A stretch of DNA of 64,000 nt from Mycobacterium sp. 852013-51886_SCH5428379 (GTDB lineage: Bacteria; Actinomycetota; Actinomycetes; Mycobacteriales; Mycobacteriaceae): the NCBI RefSeq assembly GCF_001665575.1, contig NZ_LZSU01000036.1, positions 243,707 through 307,706 on the forward strand, given 5' to 3'. How positions within the stretch are numbered: position 1 is the stretch's first letter; the number at the start of each line of letters is the position of its first letter. Position numbers and translations under genes: made by a program. Under the pieces are notes generated by a model. It was not told the origin of the DNA. It was given only the letters and a program-made list of their open reading frames with translations, and did not search any database. This document shows positions 49,558 through 58,396 of this stretch, piece by piece.

Positions 49558-50121
49558 ATGACTTCAGCTGCACATCCGAAAGCAACCGAAACGACCCTGG
49601 GCGCCGGCACCTGGGCCATCGACCCCATCCACTCCACCGTCGGCTTCTCCGTACGCCACCTGATGGTCAGCAAGGTGCGCGGCACGTTCGACCAATTCAG
49701 CGGTGCGATCACCGTCGCCGAAGACGGCTCTGCCGCGGTCACCGCCGAGATCGCGGTCGATTCCGTGAACACCCGCAACGAACAGCGCGATGCCCACCTC
49801 AAGGCCGCGGACTTCTTCGACACCGACAAGTACCCCACCGCCACGTTCACCTCGACCGGCGTCCGCCCCGACGGTGACCGGTACGCCCTGGACGGCGAGC
49901 TGACGATCAAGGGCATCACCCGGCCGGTCACGCTGGAACTCGAGTTCAACGGCGTCAACCCCGGTATGGGCCATGGAGAGGTGGCCGGATTCGAGGCCAC
50001 TGTGGTGTTCAACCGCAAGGACTTCGGCATCGACATCGACGTGCCGCTCGAGACGGGCGGCGCTGTAGTCGGCGACAAGGTGACCGTCACTCTGGAGATC
50101 GAAGCGCTCAAGCAGGCTTGA
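49558..50121 (+). CDS. YceI family lipid-binding protein, cytosolic form
   Basis: A 187-residue protein with the YceI beta-barrel pattern: WAIDPIHSTVGFSVRHLMVS at the start, then VRGTFDQFSGAI, FFDTDKYPTATFTS, LTIKGITRPVTLELEF and the C-terminal FNRKDFGIDI. The barrel binds polyisoprenoids or other amphiphiles. There is no signal peptide, unlike E. coli YceI, so it is cytosolic. ATG 49558 follows AAAGGAGA. The 199 bp upstream hold the promoters of this gene and the divergent toroid gene. Confidence 0.9.
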   Translation: MTSAAHPKATETTLGAGTWAIDPIHSTVGFSVRHLMVSKVRGTFDQFSGAITVAEDGSAAVTAEIAVDSVNTRNEQRDAHLKAADFFDTDKYPTATFTSTGVRPDGDRYALDGELTIKGITRPVTLELEFNGVNPGMGHGEVAGFEATVVFNRKDFGIDIDVPLETGGAVVGDKVTVTLEIEALKQA

Positions 50122-50347
50122 TCCTCGTTCGCGGTGTGGTGACTGGTCGGGTTCTATGTGAGACGTTTAGTATCAGTAACCACGCGGCACCCCTAACGGA
50201 CGTCGCGTGAAGTTAGGGCACACTGAGACGATCGTCCACAATTCGTCTGGGGATACTTCCAGGCGGACAGGTGGACGTCGTCTCGGCGGCCCGACCCGTA
50301 CCAGCAGCCCACTGGACAGCTAGACCGAGGAACACCTAGGAGAACCG

Positions 50348-50671
50348 GTGACGTACGTCATTGCCGAGCCCTGTGTCGATGTCAAGGACAAGGCGTGCAT
50401 TGAAGAGTGCCCCGTCGACTGCATCTACGAGGGCGCTCGCATGCTGTACATCCACCCCGACGAGTGCGTCGACTGCGGTGCGTGTGAACCGGTGTGCCCG
50501 GTCGAAGCCATCTACTACGAGGACGACGTCCCCGACCAGTGGAGCGGCTACACCCAGCACAACGCGGACTTCTTCGCCGAGCTCGGCTCCCCGGGCGGCG
50601 CGTCGAAGGTCGGCCAGACCGACAACGACCCGCAGGTCGTCAAGGATCTGCCGCCGCAGGGTGAAGACTGA
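50348..50671 (+). CDS. fdxC: 7Fe ferredoxin FdxC
   Basis: A 107-residue ferredoxin with one [3Fe-4S] and one [4Fe-4S] cluster. Cysteines are at 9, 16, 20 and 24 (CVDVKDKACIEECPVDC), and then CVDCGACEPVCP; the C-terminal 50 residues are the usual actinobacterial extension. It carries electrons to P450s and other enzymes. GTG 50348 has AGGAG upstream. It is followed after 8 bp by the dapC-like gene, as in M. tuberculosis (Rv1177-Rv1178). The 226 bp before it hold no gene but include TAGTAT near 50170, a possible -10. Confidence 0.94.
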   Translation: MTYVIAEPCVDVKDKACIEECPVDCIYEGARMLYIHPDECVDCGACEPVCPVEAIYYEDDVPDQWSGYTQHNADFFAELGSPGGASKVGQTDNDPQVVKDLPPQGED

Positions 50672-50679
50672 CGACTCCC

Positions 50680-51789
50680 GTGCCTGAGGTCGGCCGGCGA
50701 CCGGTTTCGGCCGCGCTGCCGGAGTTTCCGTGGGACACGCTCGCCGAGGCGGGGGCGCGGGCCCGCGCTCATCCGGACGGCATCGTCGACCTGTCGGTGG
50801 GTACGCCCGTCGATCCGGTGGCGCCGCTGATCCGGGAGGCGCTGGCCGCCGCCAGCGCGGCGCCCGGCTACCCGACCACCGCGGGGACCCCCGCGTTGCG
50901 GGCCTCGGCCAAGGCTGCACTCGAACGCCGGTACGGCATCACCCGCCTCGCCGACGACGCGGTGCTGCCCGTGGTCGGGACCAAGGAGCTCATCGCCTGG
51001 CTGCCGACGCTGCTCGGGCTGACTGCGGAAGACGTCGTGGTCGTCCCCGAACTCGCCTATCCCACCTACGAGGTGGGGGGTCGGCTCGCCCGGGCCCGAG
51101 TGGTCCGCGCCGACTCGCTGACCCAGCTGGGTCCGGAACGACCCGCACTGATCTATCTGAACTCGCCGAGCAACCCGACCGGCAAGGTGCTCGGCATCGA
51201 CCACCTCCGCAAGGTGGTCGGCTGGGCCCGCGACCGGGGCGTGCTCGTAGCCTCCGACGAGTGCTACCTCGGGCTGGCCTGGGACGCCGAACCGTTCTCC
51301 GTGCTGCATCCCGACGTCTGCGGCGGCGACCACACCGGACTGCTCGCCATCCACTCGCTGTCGAAGACGTCCTCGCTGGCGGGGTACCGCGCCGGCTTTG
51401 TCGCCGGCGATCCCGCCGTCGTCGCCGAACTGCTCGCCGTGCGCAAACACGCCGGGATGATGGTTCCGACGCCGGTGCAGGCGGCCATGGTCGCCGCGCT
51501 CGACGACGACGCCCACGAGAGCGAGCAGCGTGCGCGCTATGCGCGACGGCGCGAGATCCTGCTGCCGGCACTTCAGAAAGCCGGGTTCACCGTCGACCAC
51601 TCCGAGGCGGGCCTGTATCTGTGGTCGAGCCGCGGGGAACCGTGCCGCGCGACGGTCGACTGGCTGGCCGATCGCGGAATCCTCGCCGCGCCCGGCGAGT
51701 TCTACGGACCCCGCGGCGCGCAGCACGTGCGGGTGGCGCTCACCGCCACCGACGAGCGCATCGACGCCGCCGCGCGCCGCCTCTCATGA
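50680..51789 (+). CDS. Aminotransferase, DapC-type N-succinyldiaminopimelate transaminase
   Basis: A 369-residue fold type I aminotransferase. The PLP lysine is in HSLSKTSSLAGYRAG, with IYLNSPSNPTGKVLG and ELAYPTYEVGG before it. The sequence fits the actinobacterial DapC group that sits next to ferredoxin in Corynebacterium and Mycobacterium. It would transfer the amino group from glutamate in the lysine/diaminopimelate pathway. Mycobacteria carry a second candidate elsewhere, so the exact substrate is not certain. Its stop overlaps the start of the dehydrogenase gene (ATGA). Confidence 0.85.
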   Translation: MPEVGRRPVSAALPEFPWDTLAEAGARARAHPDGIVDLSVGTPVDPVAPLIREALAAASAAPGYPTTAGTPALRASAKAALERRYGITRLADDAVLPVVGTKELIAWLPTLLGLTAEDVVVVPELAYPTYEVGGRLARARVVRADSLTQLGPERPALIYLNSPSNPTGKVLGIDHLRKVVGWARDRGVLVASDECYLGLAWDAEPFSVLHPDVCGGDHTGLLAIHSLSKTSSLAGYRAGFVAGDPAVVAELLAVRKHAGMMVPTPVQAAMVAALDDDAHESEQRARYARRREILLPALQKAGFTVDHSEAGLYLWSSRGEPCRATVDWLADRGILAAPGEFYGPRGAQHVRVALTATDERIDAAARRLS

Positions 51790-53528
51790 CCGCGTTCAAC
51801 ACACCGGAGAAGTCCGACCGCTACCGCACCGAGCATTTCACCGGTGCCGTCGGCCTCAACTGGTACACCACCGACCCCACGCTGCAGACGACACTGGCGT
51901 ACTACCTGCCGCCCGAGCAGGTGGCGGTGGCCGAACCGCATCTGACCGCCATCGGCGAGCTGATGGGTGGACCGGTCGCCCGATGGGCCGAGGAGACCGA
52001 CCGTCATCCGCCCACGCTCGAGCGCTACGACCGCTGGGGTCACGACGTCAGCAGGGTCGTCATGCCGGCGTCGTTCACCCAGTCCAAACGCGCGGTGCTC
52101 GACGCCCAGCACCGGCTGCGCGACGACGTGCGGGCCGCCGGTGGCCGCTCGGCGATCCCGATGTATGTGGCCAACTATCTGCTCGACCAGGCCGACATCG
52201 GGATGGGCTGCGCGCTGGGCACCGGCGGCGGGATGGTGCAGGCGCTGGTCGCCGCGTACGCCCCCGCAGACGTCCGGGACCACGTGCTCGCAAAATTCGC
52301 CTCCGGCGAGTGGGACGGCGAAACAGCGCAGATGCTGACCGAGCGCACCGGCGGATCCGACCTCGGGGCGTTGGAGACGACGGCCACCCGGCACGGAGAC
52401 GCCTGGCTGCTCAACGGCGTCAAATGGTTCGCCTCGAACTGCGACGGTCAGGCGTTCGTCGTACTGGCCAAACCGGAGGGCGCGCCGGACAACAGCCGCG
52501 GCGTCGCGACCTTCCTCGTGTTGCGCACGCGGCGCGACGGCTCGCGCAACGGGGTGCGGATCCGGCGGCTGAAGGACAAGCTCGGCACCCGATCGGTCGC
52601 CTCCGGCGAGGTCGAGTTCGCCGACGCCGAGGCGTTCCTGCTCTCCGGCGAACCCTCGTCCGAGGCCGGCCCGTCCGACGGTAAGGGGCTGGGCCGGATG
52701 ATGGAGCTCACCAACGCCGCCCGGCTCGGCATCGCGCTGTTCGCGCTCGGCAACGCGCGCCGCGCCCTGGTGGAATCGCTGTGCTACGCCCGCCGCAGGC
52801 AGGCGTTCGGTTCGGCGCTGATCGACAAACCGCTGATGCGGCGCAAGCTGGCCGAGATGATCGTCGACGTGGAGGCCGCGCAGGCCCTGGTCTTCGACGG
52901 CACCGGGCGGGCCAATCATCGTCAGCCCGGCCGCATTCGCCAGCGGATCGCGGTGCCGGTGACCAAGCTGAAGGTGTGCCGGCTCGGAATCACGATGGCC
53001 TCCGACGCGATCGAGATCCACGGCGGCAACGGCTATATCGAAGACTGGCCGGTCGCCCGACTGCTGCGCGACGCCCAGGTCAACACCATCTGGGAGGGGC
53101 CCGACAACATCCTGTGCCTCGACGTGCGCCGCGGTATCGAGAAAGCGCGGGCGCACGAAGATCTGCTCGCCCGCCTGCAGGGCGCGGTGTCGGTCTCCGA
53201 CGACGATGCGACGACGGGGCTGGTGGCCCGCCGGGTGTCGGACCTCGAGGCTGCGGTCAGTGCGTGGACGAAGCTGGACGGCGCGATCGCCGAGGCGCGG
53301 CTGTTCCCGCTGGCGCAGTTCATGGCCGACGTCTACGCCGGGGTGCTGCTCACCGAACAGGCCGCGTGGGAGCGCGCCGAGCGTGGCGACGAGCGAAAAG
53401 CGTTGGTGGCCAGCCTGTATGCGAAGCGCTATCTGGCCGACCGCGGCCCGCTGCGCGGAATCGACGACGACGGCGACGAGGCCATCGAGCGGTTCGACGA
53501 GCTGGTGGCCGGCGCGTTCACGGGGTGA
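51786..53528 (+). CDS. Acyl-CoA dehydrogenase, AidB-like
   Basis: A 580-residue flavoenzyme with the long AidB-type N-terminal domain, and then QMLTERTGGSDLGALETTAT (flavin contact), VKWFASNCDGQAFVVLAKPE and the C-terminal IHGGNGYIEDWPVARLLRD and TIWEGPDNILCLDVRRGIEK motifs. AidB members have weak dehydrogenase activity and are linked to DNA protection; mycobacterial ones may act on unusual CoA esters. ATG 51786 overlaps the previous stop. The 3' end overlaps the convergent regulator by 11 bp. Confidence 0.88.
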   Translation: MTAFNTPEKSDRYRTEHFTGAVGLNWYTTDPTLQTTLAYYLPPEQVAVAEPHLTAIGELMGGPVARWAEETDRHPPTLERYDRWGHDVSRVVMPASFTQSKRAVLDAQHRLRDDVRAAGGRSAIPMYVANYLLDQADIGMGCALGTGGGMVQALVAAYAPADVRDHVLAKFASGEWDGETAQMLTERTGGSDLGALETTATRHGDAWLLNGVKWFASNCDGQAFVVLAKPEGAPDNSRGVATFLVLRTRRDGSRNGVRIRRLKDKLGTRSVASGEVEFADAEAFLLSGEPSSEAGPSDGKGLGRMMELTNAARLGIALFALGNARRALVESLCYARRRQAFGSALIDKPLMRRKLAEMIVDVEAAQALVFDGTGRANHRQPGRIRQRIAVPVTKLKVCRLGITMASDAIEIHGGNGYIEDWPVARLLRDAQVNTIWEGPDNILCLDVRRGIEKARAHEDLLARLQGAVSVSDDDATTGLVARRVSDLEAAVSAWTKLDGAIAEARLFPLAQFMADVYAGVLLTEQAAWERAERGDERKALVASLYAKRYLADRGPLRGIDDDGDEAIERFDELVAGAFTG

Positions 53529-55095
53529 TCGGATCGGTGGCCCGCAGGCTGAGCGCGAGCACCAACCGGTCGTCCGCGTCGTCCAACGAGTCACCCAGGA
53601 TGCTTTCCAGGCGGCGCACGCGGTAGCGCACGGTGTTCGCGTGCACGTGCAGGCGTCGGGCCACCGCGGCGATGTCGCCGAAGCCGTCCAGGTAGGCGGC
53701 GAGTGTCTCGGCCAGGATCGGATCCTGTTCGCGCAGTGCGGGTATCCGCGGGTCGATCAGTCGCGGTTGACCCGCGACCTGGGCGACGATGTCATCGAGC
53801 AGCACCGTCGTGCGGGCCTCGGAGAGCGAGGTCACCTGTCCGATCGCGCCGGGATGGCGGCTCGCGCTGTCGAAGACGCGGTCGATGTCGAGGCGCGTCG
53901 CCGCGGCCGCGTCGAGGCCGGCCAGCGGTGCGGCGATCACCGCCCGCACCGTCGCACCCCGTTCCCGGTGCATCGTCGCGACCACACCGCGCACCCACGA
54001 CGTGACCGTCGACGGCGCCCCGATCTTCGGGAGCAGCACATATACCCGGTCGTCGGCGGGTACCACCTGCGCGTCCGCGCGAAATGCTGTGGCGCTCAAC
54101 GCGATCACCTCGGTCAGGCCCGGCCCGCCGCGGAATCCGATGAGCGCGGCACGGCTGTCGATCTCGAGGCTGAGATCGCGGGCGATGGCGGCGGTGTCGG
54201 TGGCGCCGGTGTCGGTATCGGTCAGGCCCAGTAGGTCGCGCAGCCGCAACGTGTGCACCGATGGTGTCGCCGCCATTCTGGCCAGAATGCGCGCCGCCAG
54301 GACGGCGCCGCCACGCAGCGCCTCGTCGGCGCCGTCGGCCAGTGGTTCGCCGCCCTGCTGCAGCCAGATGGTGCCGCCGAACCGCGGCGGCCTGCGCGTC
54401 GCAGCCAGGTGGATGCCGACCGCCAGCCGCGGTCGTAGCCGCAGTTCGGGTCGTTCGGGGACGCGCACCACGTCGGACCCGGAGCGCAGCGCATCGAACA
54501 CGCCGGCGTCGGCCAGCCATTGCAGGTGGGCGGGCGGCCCCTCGCGGCCGAGGATCGACAACCGCCGCAGATCGTCGGCCTCGTCGTTCGGCGACGAGTA
54601 GGCCAGCACGTGCGATCCGTCGTCCTCGATGGTGACCAGTCCGCGGGTGCGGTCGGCCACCGACTGAGCGAGTGCGAAGAGGTCATTGCCGCCGGGCAGG
54701 TGCGGATCGTCGTCGTCGCGGACGTGCTCCAGGAACTGCGTCACCAGTCGGTAGGCCCGCTCCCAGCGGGCGTGCGGATCGACGGCCACCACCGCCACAC
54801 CCAGCCGTGCGGCCCGGCGCTGCAGCGCCGCCGTGGGCTCCTTGACGAAGACGGCCACCGGCCGGCGCACCTGCTGCTCGAGCCAGCGCGCCGCGGCCTC
54901 GTCGGGAACACCCAGGAGGAAGAACAGATCGGCGTTACCGGTGGCGTGGGCGACACCGAGGCGGACGTCGTCGGCGTCCACGAGGGCCACCGAACCCACG
55001 GCGGCGTCGAGACCCCGGGGGGCGACGGCGAGCGTGACCATGGTGCGATCCAGCGCCAGCAGCAGGTCACCCAGCCGGACACGCGCGGCGCTCAT
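53518..55095 (-). CDS. PucR family regulator of proline catabolism
   Basis: A 525-residue protein with an N-terminal PucR-type sensor part (about 1-130), a GAF/GGDEF-like middle (about 280-410) and a C-terminal helix-turn-helix (DIAAVARRLHVHANTVRYRV and RRLESILG). It matches Rv1186c, the proline-responsive activator of the divergent rocA/proline dehydrogenase operon. TACGAT 8 nt before its ATG suggests a leaderless mRNA. The 85 bp between the two starts should contain its operator. Confidence 0.88.
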   Translation of the reverse strand: MSAARVRLGDLLLALDRTMVTLAVAPRGLDAAVGSVALVDADDVRLGVAHATGNADLFFLLGVPDEAAARWLEQQVRRPVAVFVKEPTAALQRRAARLGVAVVAVDPHARWERAYRLVTQFLEHVRDDDDPHLPGGNDLFALAQSVADRTRGLVTIEDDGSHVLAYSSPNDEADDLRRLSILGREGPPAHLQWLADAGVFDALRSGSDVVRVPERPELRLRPRLAVGIHLAATRRPPRFGGTIWLQQGGEPLADGADEALRGGAVLAARILARMAATPSVHTLRLRDLLGLTDTDTGATDTAAIARDLSLEIDSRAALIGFRGGPGLTEVIALSATAFRADAQVVPADDRVYVLLPKIGAPSTVTSWVRGVVATMHRERGATVRAVIAAPLAGLDAAAATRLDIDRVFDSASRHPGAIGQVTSLSEARTTVLLDDIVAQVAGQPRLIDPRIPALREQDPILAETLAAYLDGFGDIAAVARRLHVHANTVRYRVRRLESILGDSLDDADDRLVLALSLRATDPITP

Positions 55096-55103
55096 ACTGT
55101 CCG

Positions 55104-55109
55104 ATCGTA
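55104..55109 (-). promoter_or_regulatory. -10 box of the PucR-type gene
   Basis: On the minus strand TACGAT ends 8 nt before the ATG at 55095. Confidence 0.5.
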
Positions 55110-55180
55110 ACTGTCTGCCGACGGTTCTTTGGCGGATCGGCTAACTACGGCCGGTGGTTCGGCGGGGCACCCTGACGAGC

Positions 55181-56809
55181 ATGGACGCGATCAGCGACGT
55201 ACCTCCGCCTGCGAACGAGCCGGTCCACGATTTCGCCCCCGGCTCACCGGAACGCGCGCGCCTCCTCGAGGCGCTGACCGAGCTCACCGCCGCACCGATC
55301 GACCTGCCCCACGTCATCGGCGGCAGGCACCGGATGGGTGCGGGTGAGCCCATCGACGTCGTGCAGCCGCACCGGCACACCGCGGTGCTGGGCACGTTGA
55401 CCAACGCCGACCACTCCGACGCCACCGCCGCCGTCGACGCGGCGACCGCGGCCAAACCGGACTGGGAGGCGATGCCGTTCGACGAACGCGCGGCGGTGTT
55501 CCTGCGCGCGGCCGATCTGCTGGCCGGTCCGTGGCGGGAGAAGATCGCCGCGGCGACGATGCTCGGCCAGTCGAAGTCGGCCTACCAGGCGGAGATCGAC
55601 GCACCGTGCGAGCTGATCGACTTCTGGCGCTTCAACGTCGCGTTCGCCCGCCAGATCCTCGCCCAGCAACCGGTGAGCAGCCGCGGGGTGTGGAACCGTA
55701 CCGACTACCGATCGCTCGAGGGTTTCGTGTACGCGATCACGCCGTTCAACTTCACCGCGATCGCCGGCAATCTCCCCACGGCGCCTGCGCTGATGGGCAA
55801 TACCGTCGTGTGGAAACCCTCGCCGACACAGATGTTCTCGGCCTACCTCACGATGCAGCTGCTCGAGGCCGCCGGGCTGCCGCCCGGGGTGATCAATCTG
55901 GTGGCCGGCGACGGTCGCGCAGTATCAGAGGTGGTGCTGGCCGATCCGCGGCTGGCGGGCATCCACTTCACCGGATCGACCGCGACGTTCCAGCACCTGT
56001 GGCGTGAGGTCGGCGCGAACATCGAGCGCTACCACGGTTATCCGCGGCTGGTGGGGGAGACGGGCGGCAAGGATTTCGTCGTCGCCCACACCAGCGCGGA
56101 CCCCGATGTGCTGAGCACCGCGCTCATCCGCGGCGCGTTCGACTATCAGGGCCAGAAGTGTTCGGCGGCGTCGCGGGCGTTCATCCCGCGATCGGTGTGG
56201 CACCGGATGGGTGACGACTTCCTGGCCGCCACCGAGGCGCTGCGCTACGGCGACGTCTGCGACCTGTCCAACTTCGGCGGTGCGCTGATCGACAGGCGCG
56301 CGTTCGACAAGAACGTCGCGGCGATCGAGCGGGCCAAGACGGCACCGGAGGTCACCATCGCCGTGGGCGGCGAATACGACGACAGCGAAGGGTATTTCGT
56401 ACGACCGACCGTGCTGCTGTCCGACGATCCGGCCGACGAATCGCTGCGCGAGGAGTACTTCGGACCCCTTCTGTCCGTGCATGTCTATCCCGACGCCGAG
56501 TACGACGCGATCCTCGACGTCGTCGACGGCGGCGCCCGCTACGCCCTGACCGGGGCGGTCATCGCCGACGACCGCGTCGCGGTGCTGCGGGCCCAGCAGC
56601 GGTTGCGGCACACCGCGGGCAACTTCTACGTCAACGACAAGCCGACCGGTGCGGTGGTCGGGCAGCAGCCGTTCGGCGGATCTCGCGCGTCGGGCACCAA
56701 CGACAAGGCCGGGTCACCGATGAACCTGCTGCGGTGGACGTCCGCGCGGTCGATCAAGGAGAACTTCGTGCCGCCGACCACCCACATCTATCCGCATATG
56801 GAGGGGTGA
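55181..56809 (+). CDS. rocA: L-glutamate gamma-semialdehyde (1-pyrroline-5-carboxylate) dehydrogenase
   Basis: A 542-residue aldehyde dehydrogenase with catalytic Cys327 (GQKCSAASRAF) and general base Glu293 (GETGGKDF). Other conserved parts are FVYAITPFNFTAIAGNLPTA and the C-terminal QQPFGGSRASGTNDKAGSPM. It oxidises glutamate semialdehyde to glutamate with NAD+, the second step of proline use. ATG 55181 is chosen; GTG 55154 is also in frame. The proline dehydrogenase gene follows after 3 bp. It matches Rv1187. Confidence 0.95.
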   Translation: MDAISDVPPPANEPVHDFAPGSPERARLLEALTELTAAPIDLPHVIGGRHRMGAGEPIDVVQPHRHTAVLGTLTNADHSDATAAVDAATAAKPDWEAMPFDERAAVFLRAADLLAGPWREKIAAATMLGQSKSAYQAEIDAPCELIDFWRFNVAFARQILAQQPVSSRGVWNRTDYRSLEGFVYAITPFNFTAIAGNLPTAPALMGNTVVWKPSPTQMFSAYLTMQLLEAAGLPPGVINLVAGDGRAVSEVVLADPRLAGIHFTGSTATFQHLWREVGANIERYHGYPRLVGETGGKDFVVAHTSADPDVLSTALIRGAFDYQGQKCSAASRAFIPRSVWHRMGDDFLAATEALRYGDVCDLSNFGGALIDRRAFDKNVAAIERAKTAPEVTIAVGGEYDDSEGYFVRPTVLLSDDPADESLREEYFGPLLSVHVYPDAEYDAILDVVDGGARYALTGAVIADDRVAVLRAQQRLRHTAGNFYVNDKPTGAVVGQQPFGGSRASGTNDKAGSPMNLLRWTSARSIKENFVPPTTHIYPHMEG

Positions 56810-56812
56810 GCG

Positions 56813-57772
56813 GTGGGGGCGTTCCAGCGGGTGGCGCGGCCGGTCATCCTGGCGGCCAGCAGGTCGTCGCGGCTGCGCGGTGCGGTCGAACGCGTGCCGC
56901 TCACGCGGGAGGTGGTGCACCGGTTCGTCCCGGGCGAGTCGGTGGACGACGCACTGACGACGGTTGCTGCGCTGAGGGATTCGCGACGAATGGTCAGTGT
57001 CGACCACCTGGGTGAGGACGTCACCGACGCGGATGCCGCCGCTGGTACCGTCGACGCCTATGTGAGGCTGCTCGAAGCGCTGGGCCGGCGCGACGAGCCG
57101 GATACCGGCGACGTCCGGCCGCTCGAGGTGTCGATGAAACTCTCGGCGCTCGGACAGGCGCTGGCGCGCGACGGGGAGAAGATCGCTCTGGAGCACGCGC
57201 GGACGATCTGCAGTCACGCCGCCCGGGTGGGCGCCTGGGTGACCGTCGACGCCGAGGACCACACCACCACGGAGTCCACCCTGGCGATCGTGCGCGAACT
57301 CCGAGCGGACTTCCCCTGGGTGGGCACGGTGCTGCAGGCGTATCTGCGGCGCACGCCCGACGACTGCGCGGAGTTCGCGGCGTCCGGAGCCCGAATCCGT
57401 CTGTGCAAAGGCGCCTATGACGAGCCCGAGTCGGTGGCGTGGCGGGACGCCGCCGCGGTCACCGACGCGTATCTGCGCTGTCTGGACACTCTGATGGGCG
57501 GGCGGGGTTATCCGATGGTGGCCTCGCACGACCCGGTGATCATCGAGGCGGTGCCCGCGATGGCGCGCGAATACGGCCGCGATGCAGCGGGATTCGAGTA
57601 TCAGATGCTGTACGGCATCAGGGACAACGAACAACGCCGGCTCGCCGACGACGGGGCGGCGGTGCGCGTCTACCTGCCGTTCGGCACCGAATGGTACGGC
57701 TATCTGGTACGCCGGCTCGCCGAGCGACCGGCGAATCTCACGTTCTTCCTCCGGGCGCTGGTGCAGCACTGA
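56813..57772 (+). CDS. Proline dehydrogenase
   Basis: A 319-residue monofunctional FAD enzyme with the (beta/alpha)8 barrel motifs LEVSMKLSALGQAL, WVTVDAEDHTTTESTL, VLQAYLRRTP, RIRLCKGAYDEPESV, VASHDP and GFEYQMLYGIRDNEQRRLA, and then VRVYLPFGTEWYGYLVRRLA. It oxidises proline to pyrroline-5-carboxylate and passes electrons to the respiratory chain. It matches Rv1188 (pruB). With RocA it forms a two-gene operon under the PucR-type regulator. Confidence 0.95.
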   Translation: MGAFQRVARPVILAASRSSRLRGAVERVPLTREVVHRFVPGESVDDALTTVAALRDSRRMVSVDHLGEDVTDADAAAGTVDAYVRLLEALGRRDEPDTGDVRPLEVSMKLSALGQALARDGEKIALEHARTICSHAARVGAWVTVDAEDHTTTESTLAIVRELRADFPWVGTVLQAYLRRTPDDCAEFAASGARIRLCKGAYDEPESVAWRDAAAVTDAYLRCLDTLMGGRGYPMVASHDPVIIEAVPAMAREYGRDAAGFEYQMLYGIRDNEQRRLADDGAAVRVYLPFGTEWYGYLVRRLAERPANLTFFLRALVQH

Positions 57773-57782
57773 GCTGCCGGCG

Positions 57783-58304
57783 TCACCAGATCGGCGTCGC
57801 GGCCACTGCCATCGTCACGTTGCCGCTGCACGGGCCGCCGTAGATCTCCGTCGTCCAGCTGCCCTGCAACGACCCGTCGCGCTGCGGAACGTAGTAGGAG
57901 AAGCTGCGCGCGGGCGCCCACACCTTCGGCTGGCCGTCGCCCATGAAGCAGTCCCACTGCCAGTCGTAGGATTGTGTCCACCGGGCGCCGTCCCACGTGT
58001 AGCGAAGGGGCTGTGGGATCGTCGGATTGGTGGGGCGGGGACCGCTGACCACCGTCGCGATGCAGACGCCACTGGAACAGTTGCTCTTGAACACGTATGA
58101 CGCGGAGAAGTCGGCCTCGGGTTGCAGTGCGGCCGAACTGGTTCCGCCCTTCTTGGATGCGAAGCTCACGAGGTTGAACGGCCCGGTCCACAGCTGTCCC
58201 ACGGGGGCGCCCGCGGTGGGCGGCGCCGTCACGATCGCTCCCGCCATGCCGACTACGACGGCGGCTGCTGTCAGCAGCGCCGTGAACGCTCGACGGGTCG
58301 CCAT
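57783..58304 (-). CDS. Secreted hypothetical protein
   Basis: A 173-residue protein with a signal peptide (RRAFTALLTAAAVVVGMAGA, cut near PTAGAP) and a compact beta-rich mature part with five cysteines (SNCSSGVCIATVVSGPRPTN, DCFMGDGQP, EIYGGPCSGN) and many tryptophans (YTWDGARWTQSYDWQWDC). It belongs to a mycobacterial family of small secreted proteins of unknown function. ATG 58304 follows GAGGAAGG, which decides it over an upstream start. It is convergent with proline dehydrogenase. Confidence 0.8.
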   Translation of the reverse strand: MATRRAFTALLTAAAVVVGMAGAIVTAPPTAGAPVGQLWTGPFNLVSFASKKGGTSSAALQPEADFSASYVFKSNCSSGVCIATVVSGPRPTNPTIPQPLRYTWDGARWTQSYDWQWDCFMGDGQPKVWAPARSFSYYVPQRDGSLQGSWTTEIYGGPCSGNVTMAVAATPIW

Positions 58305-58396
58305 CGCCTTCCTCGCACTCCTCGCTGGAAGCACAAGAGTAGCCGCGGTTTTGGCCCGTCCCGTGGGCCGTTACCCAAAAATGACAATGTTGTTAT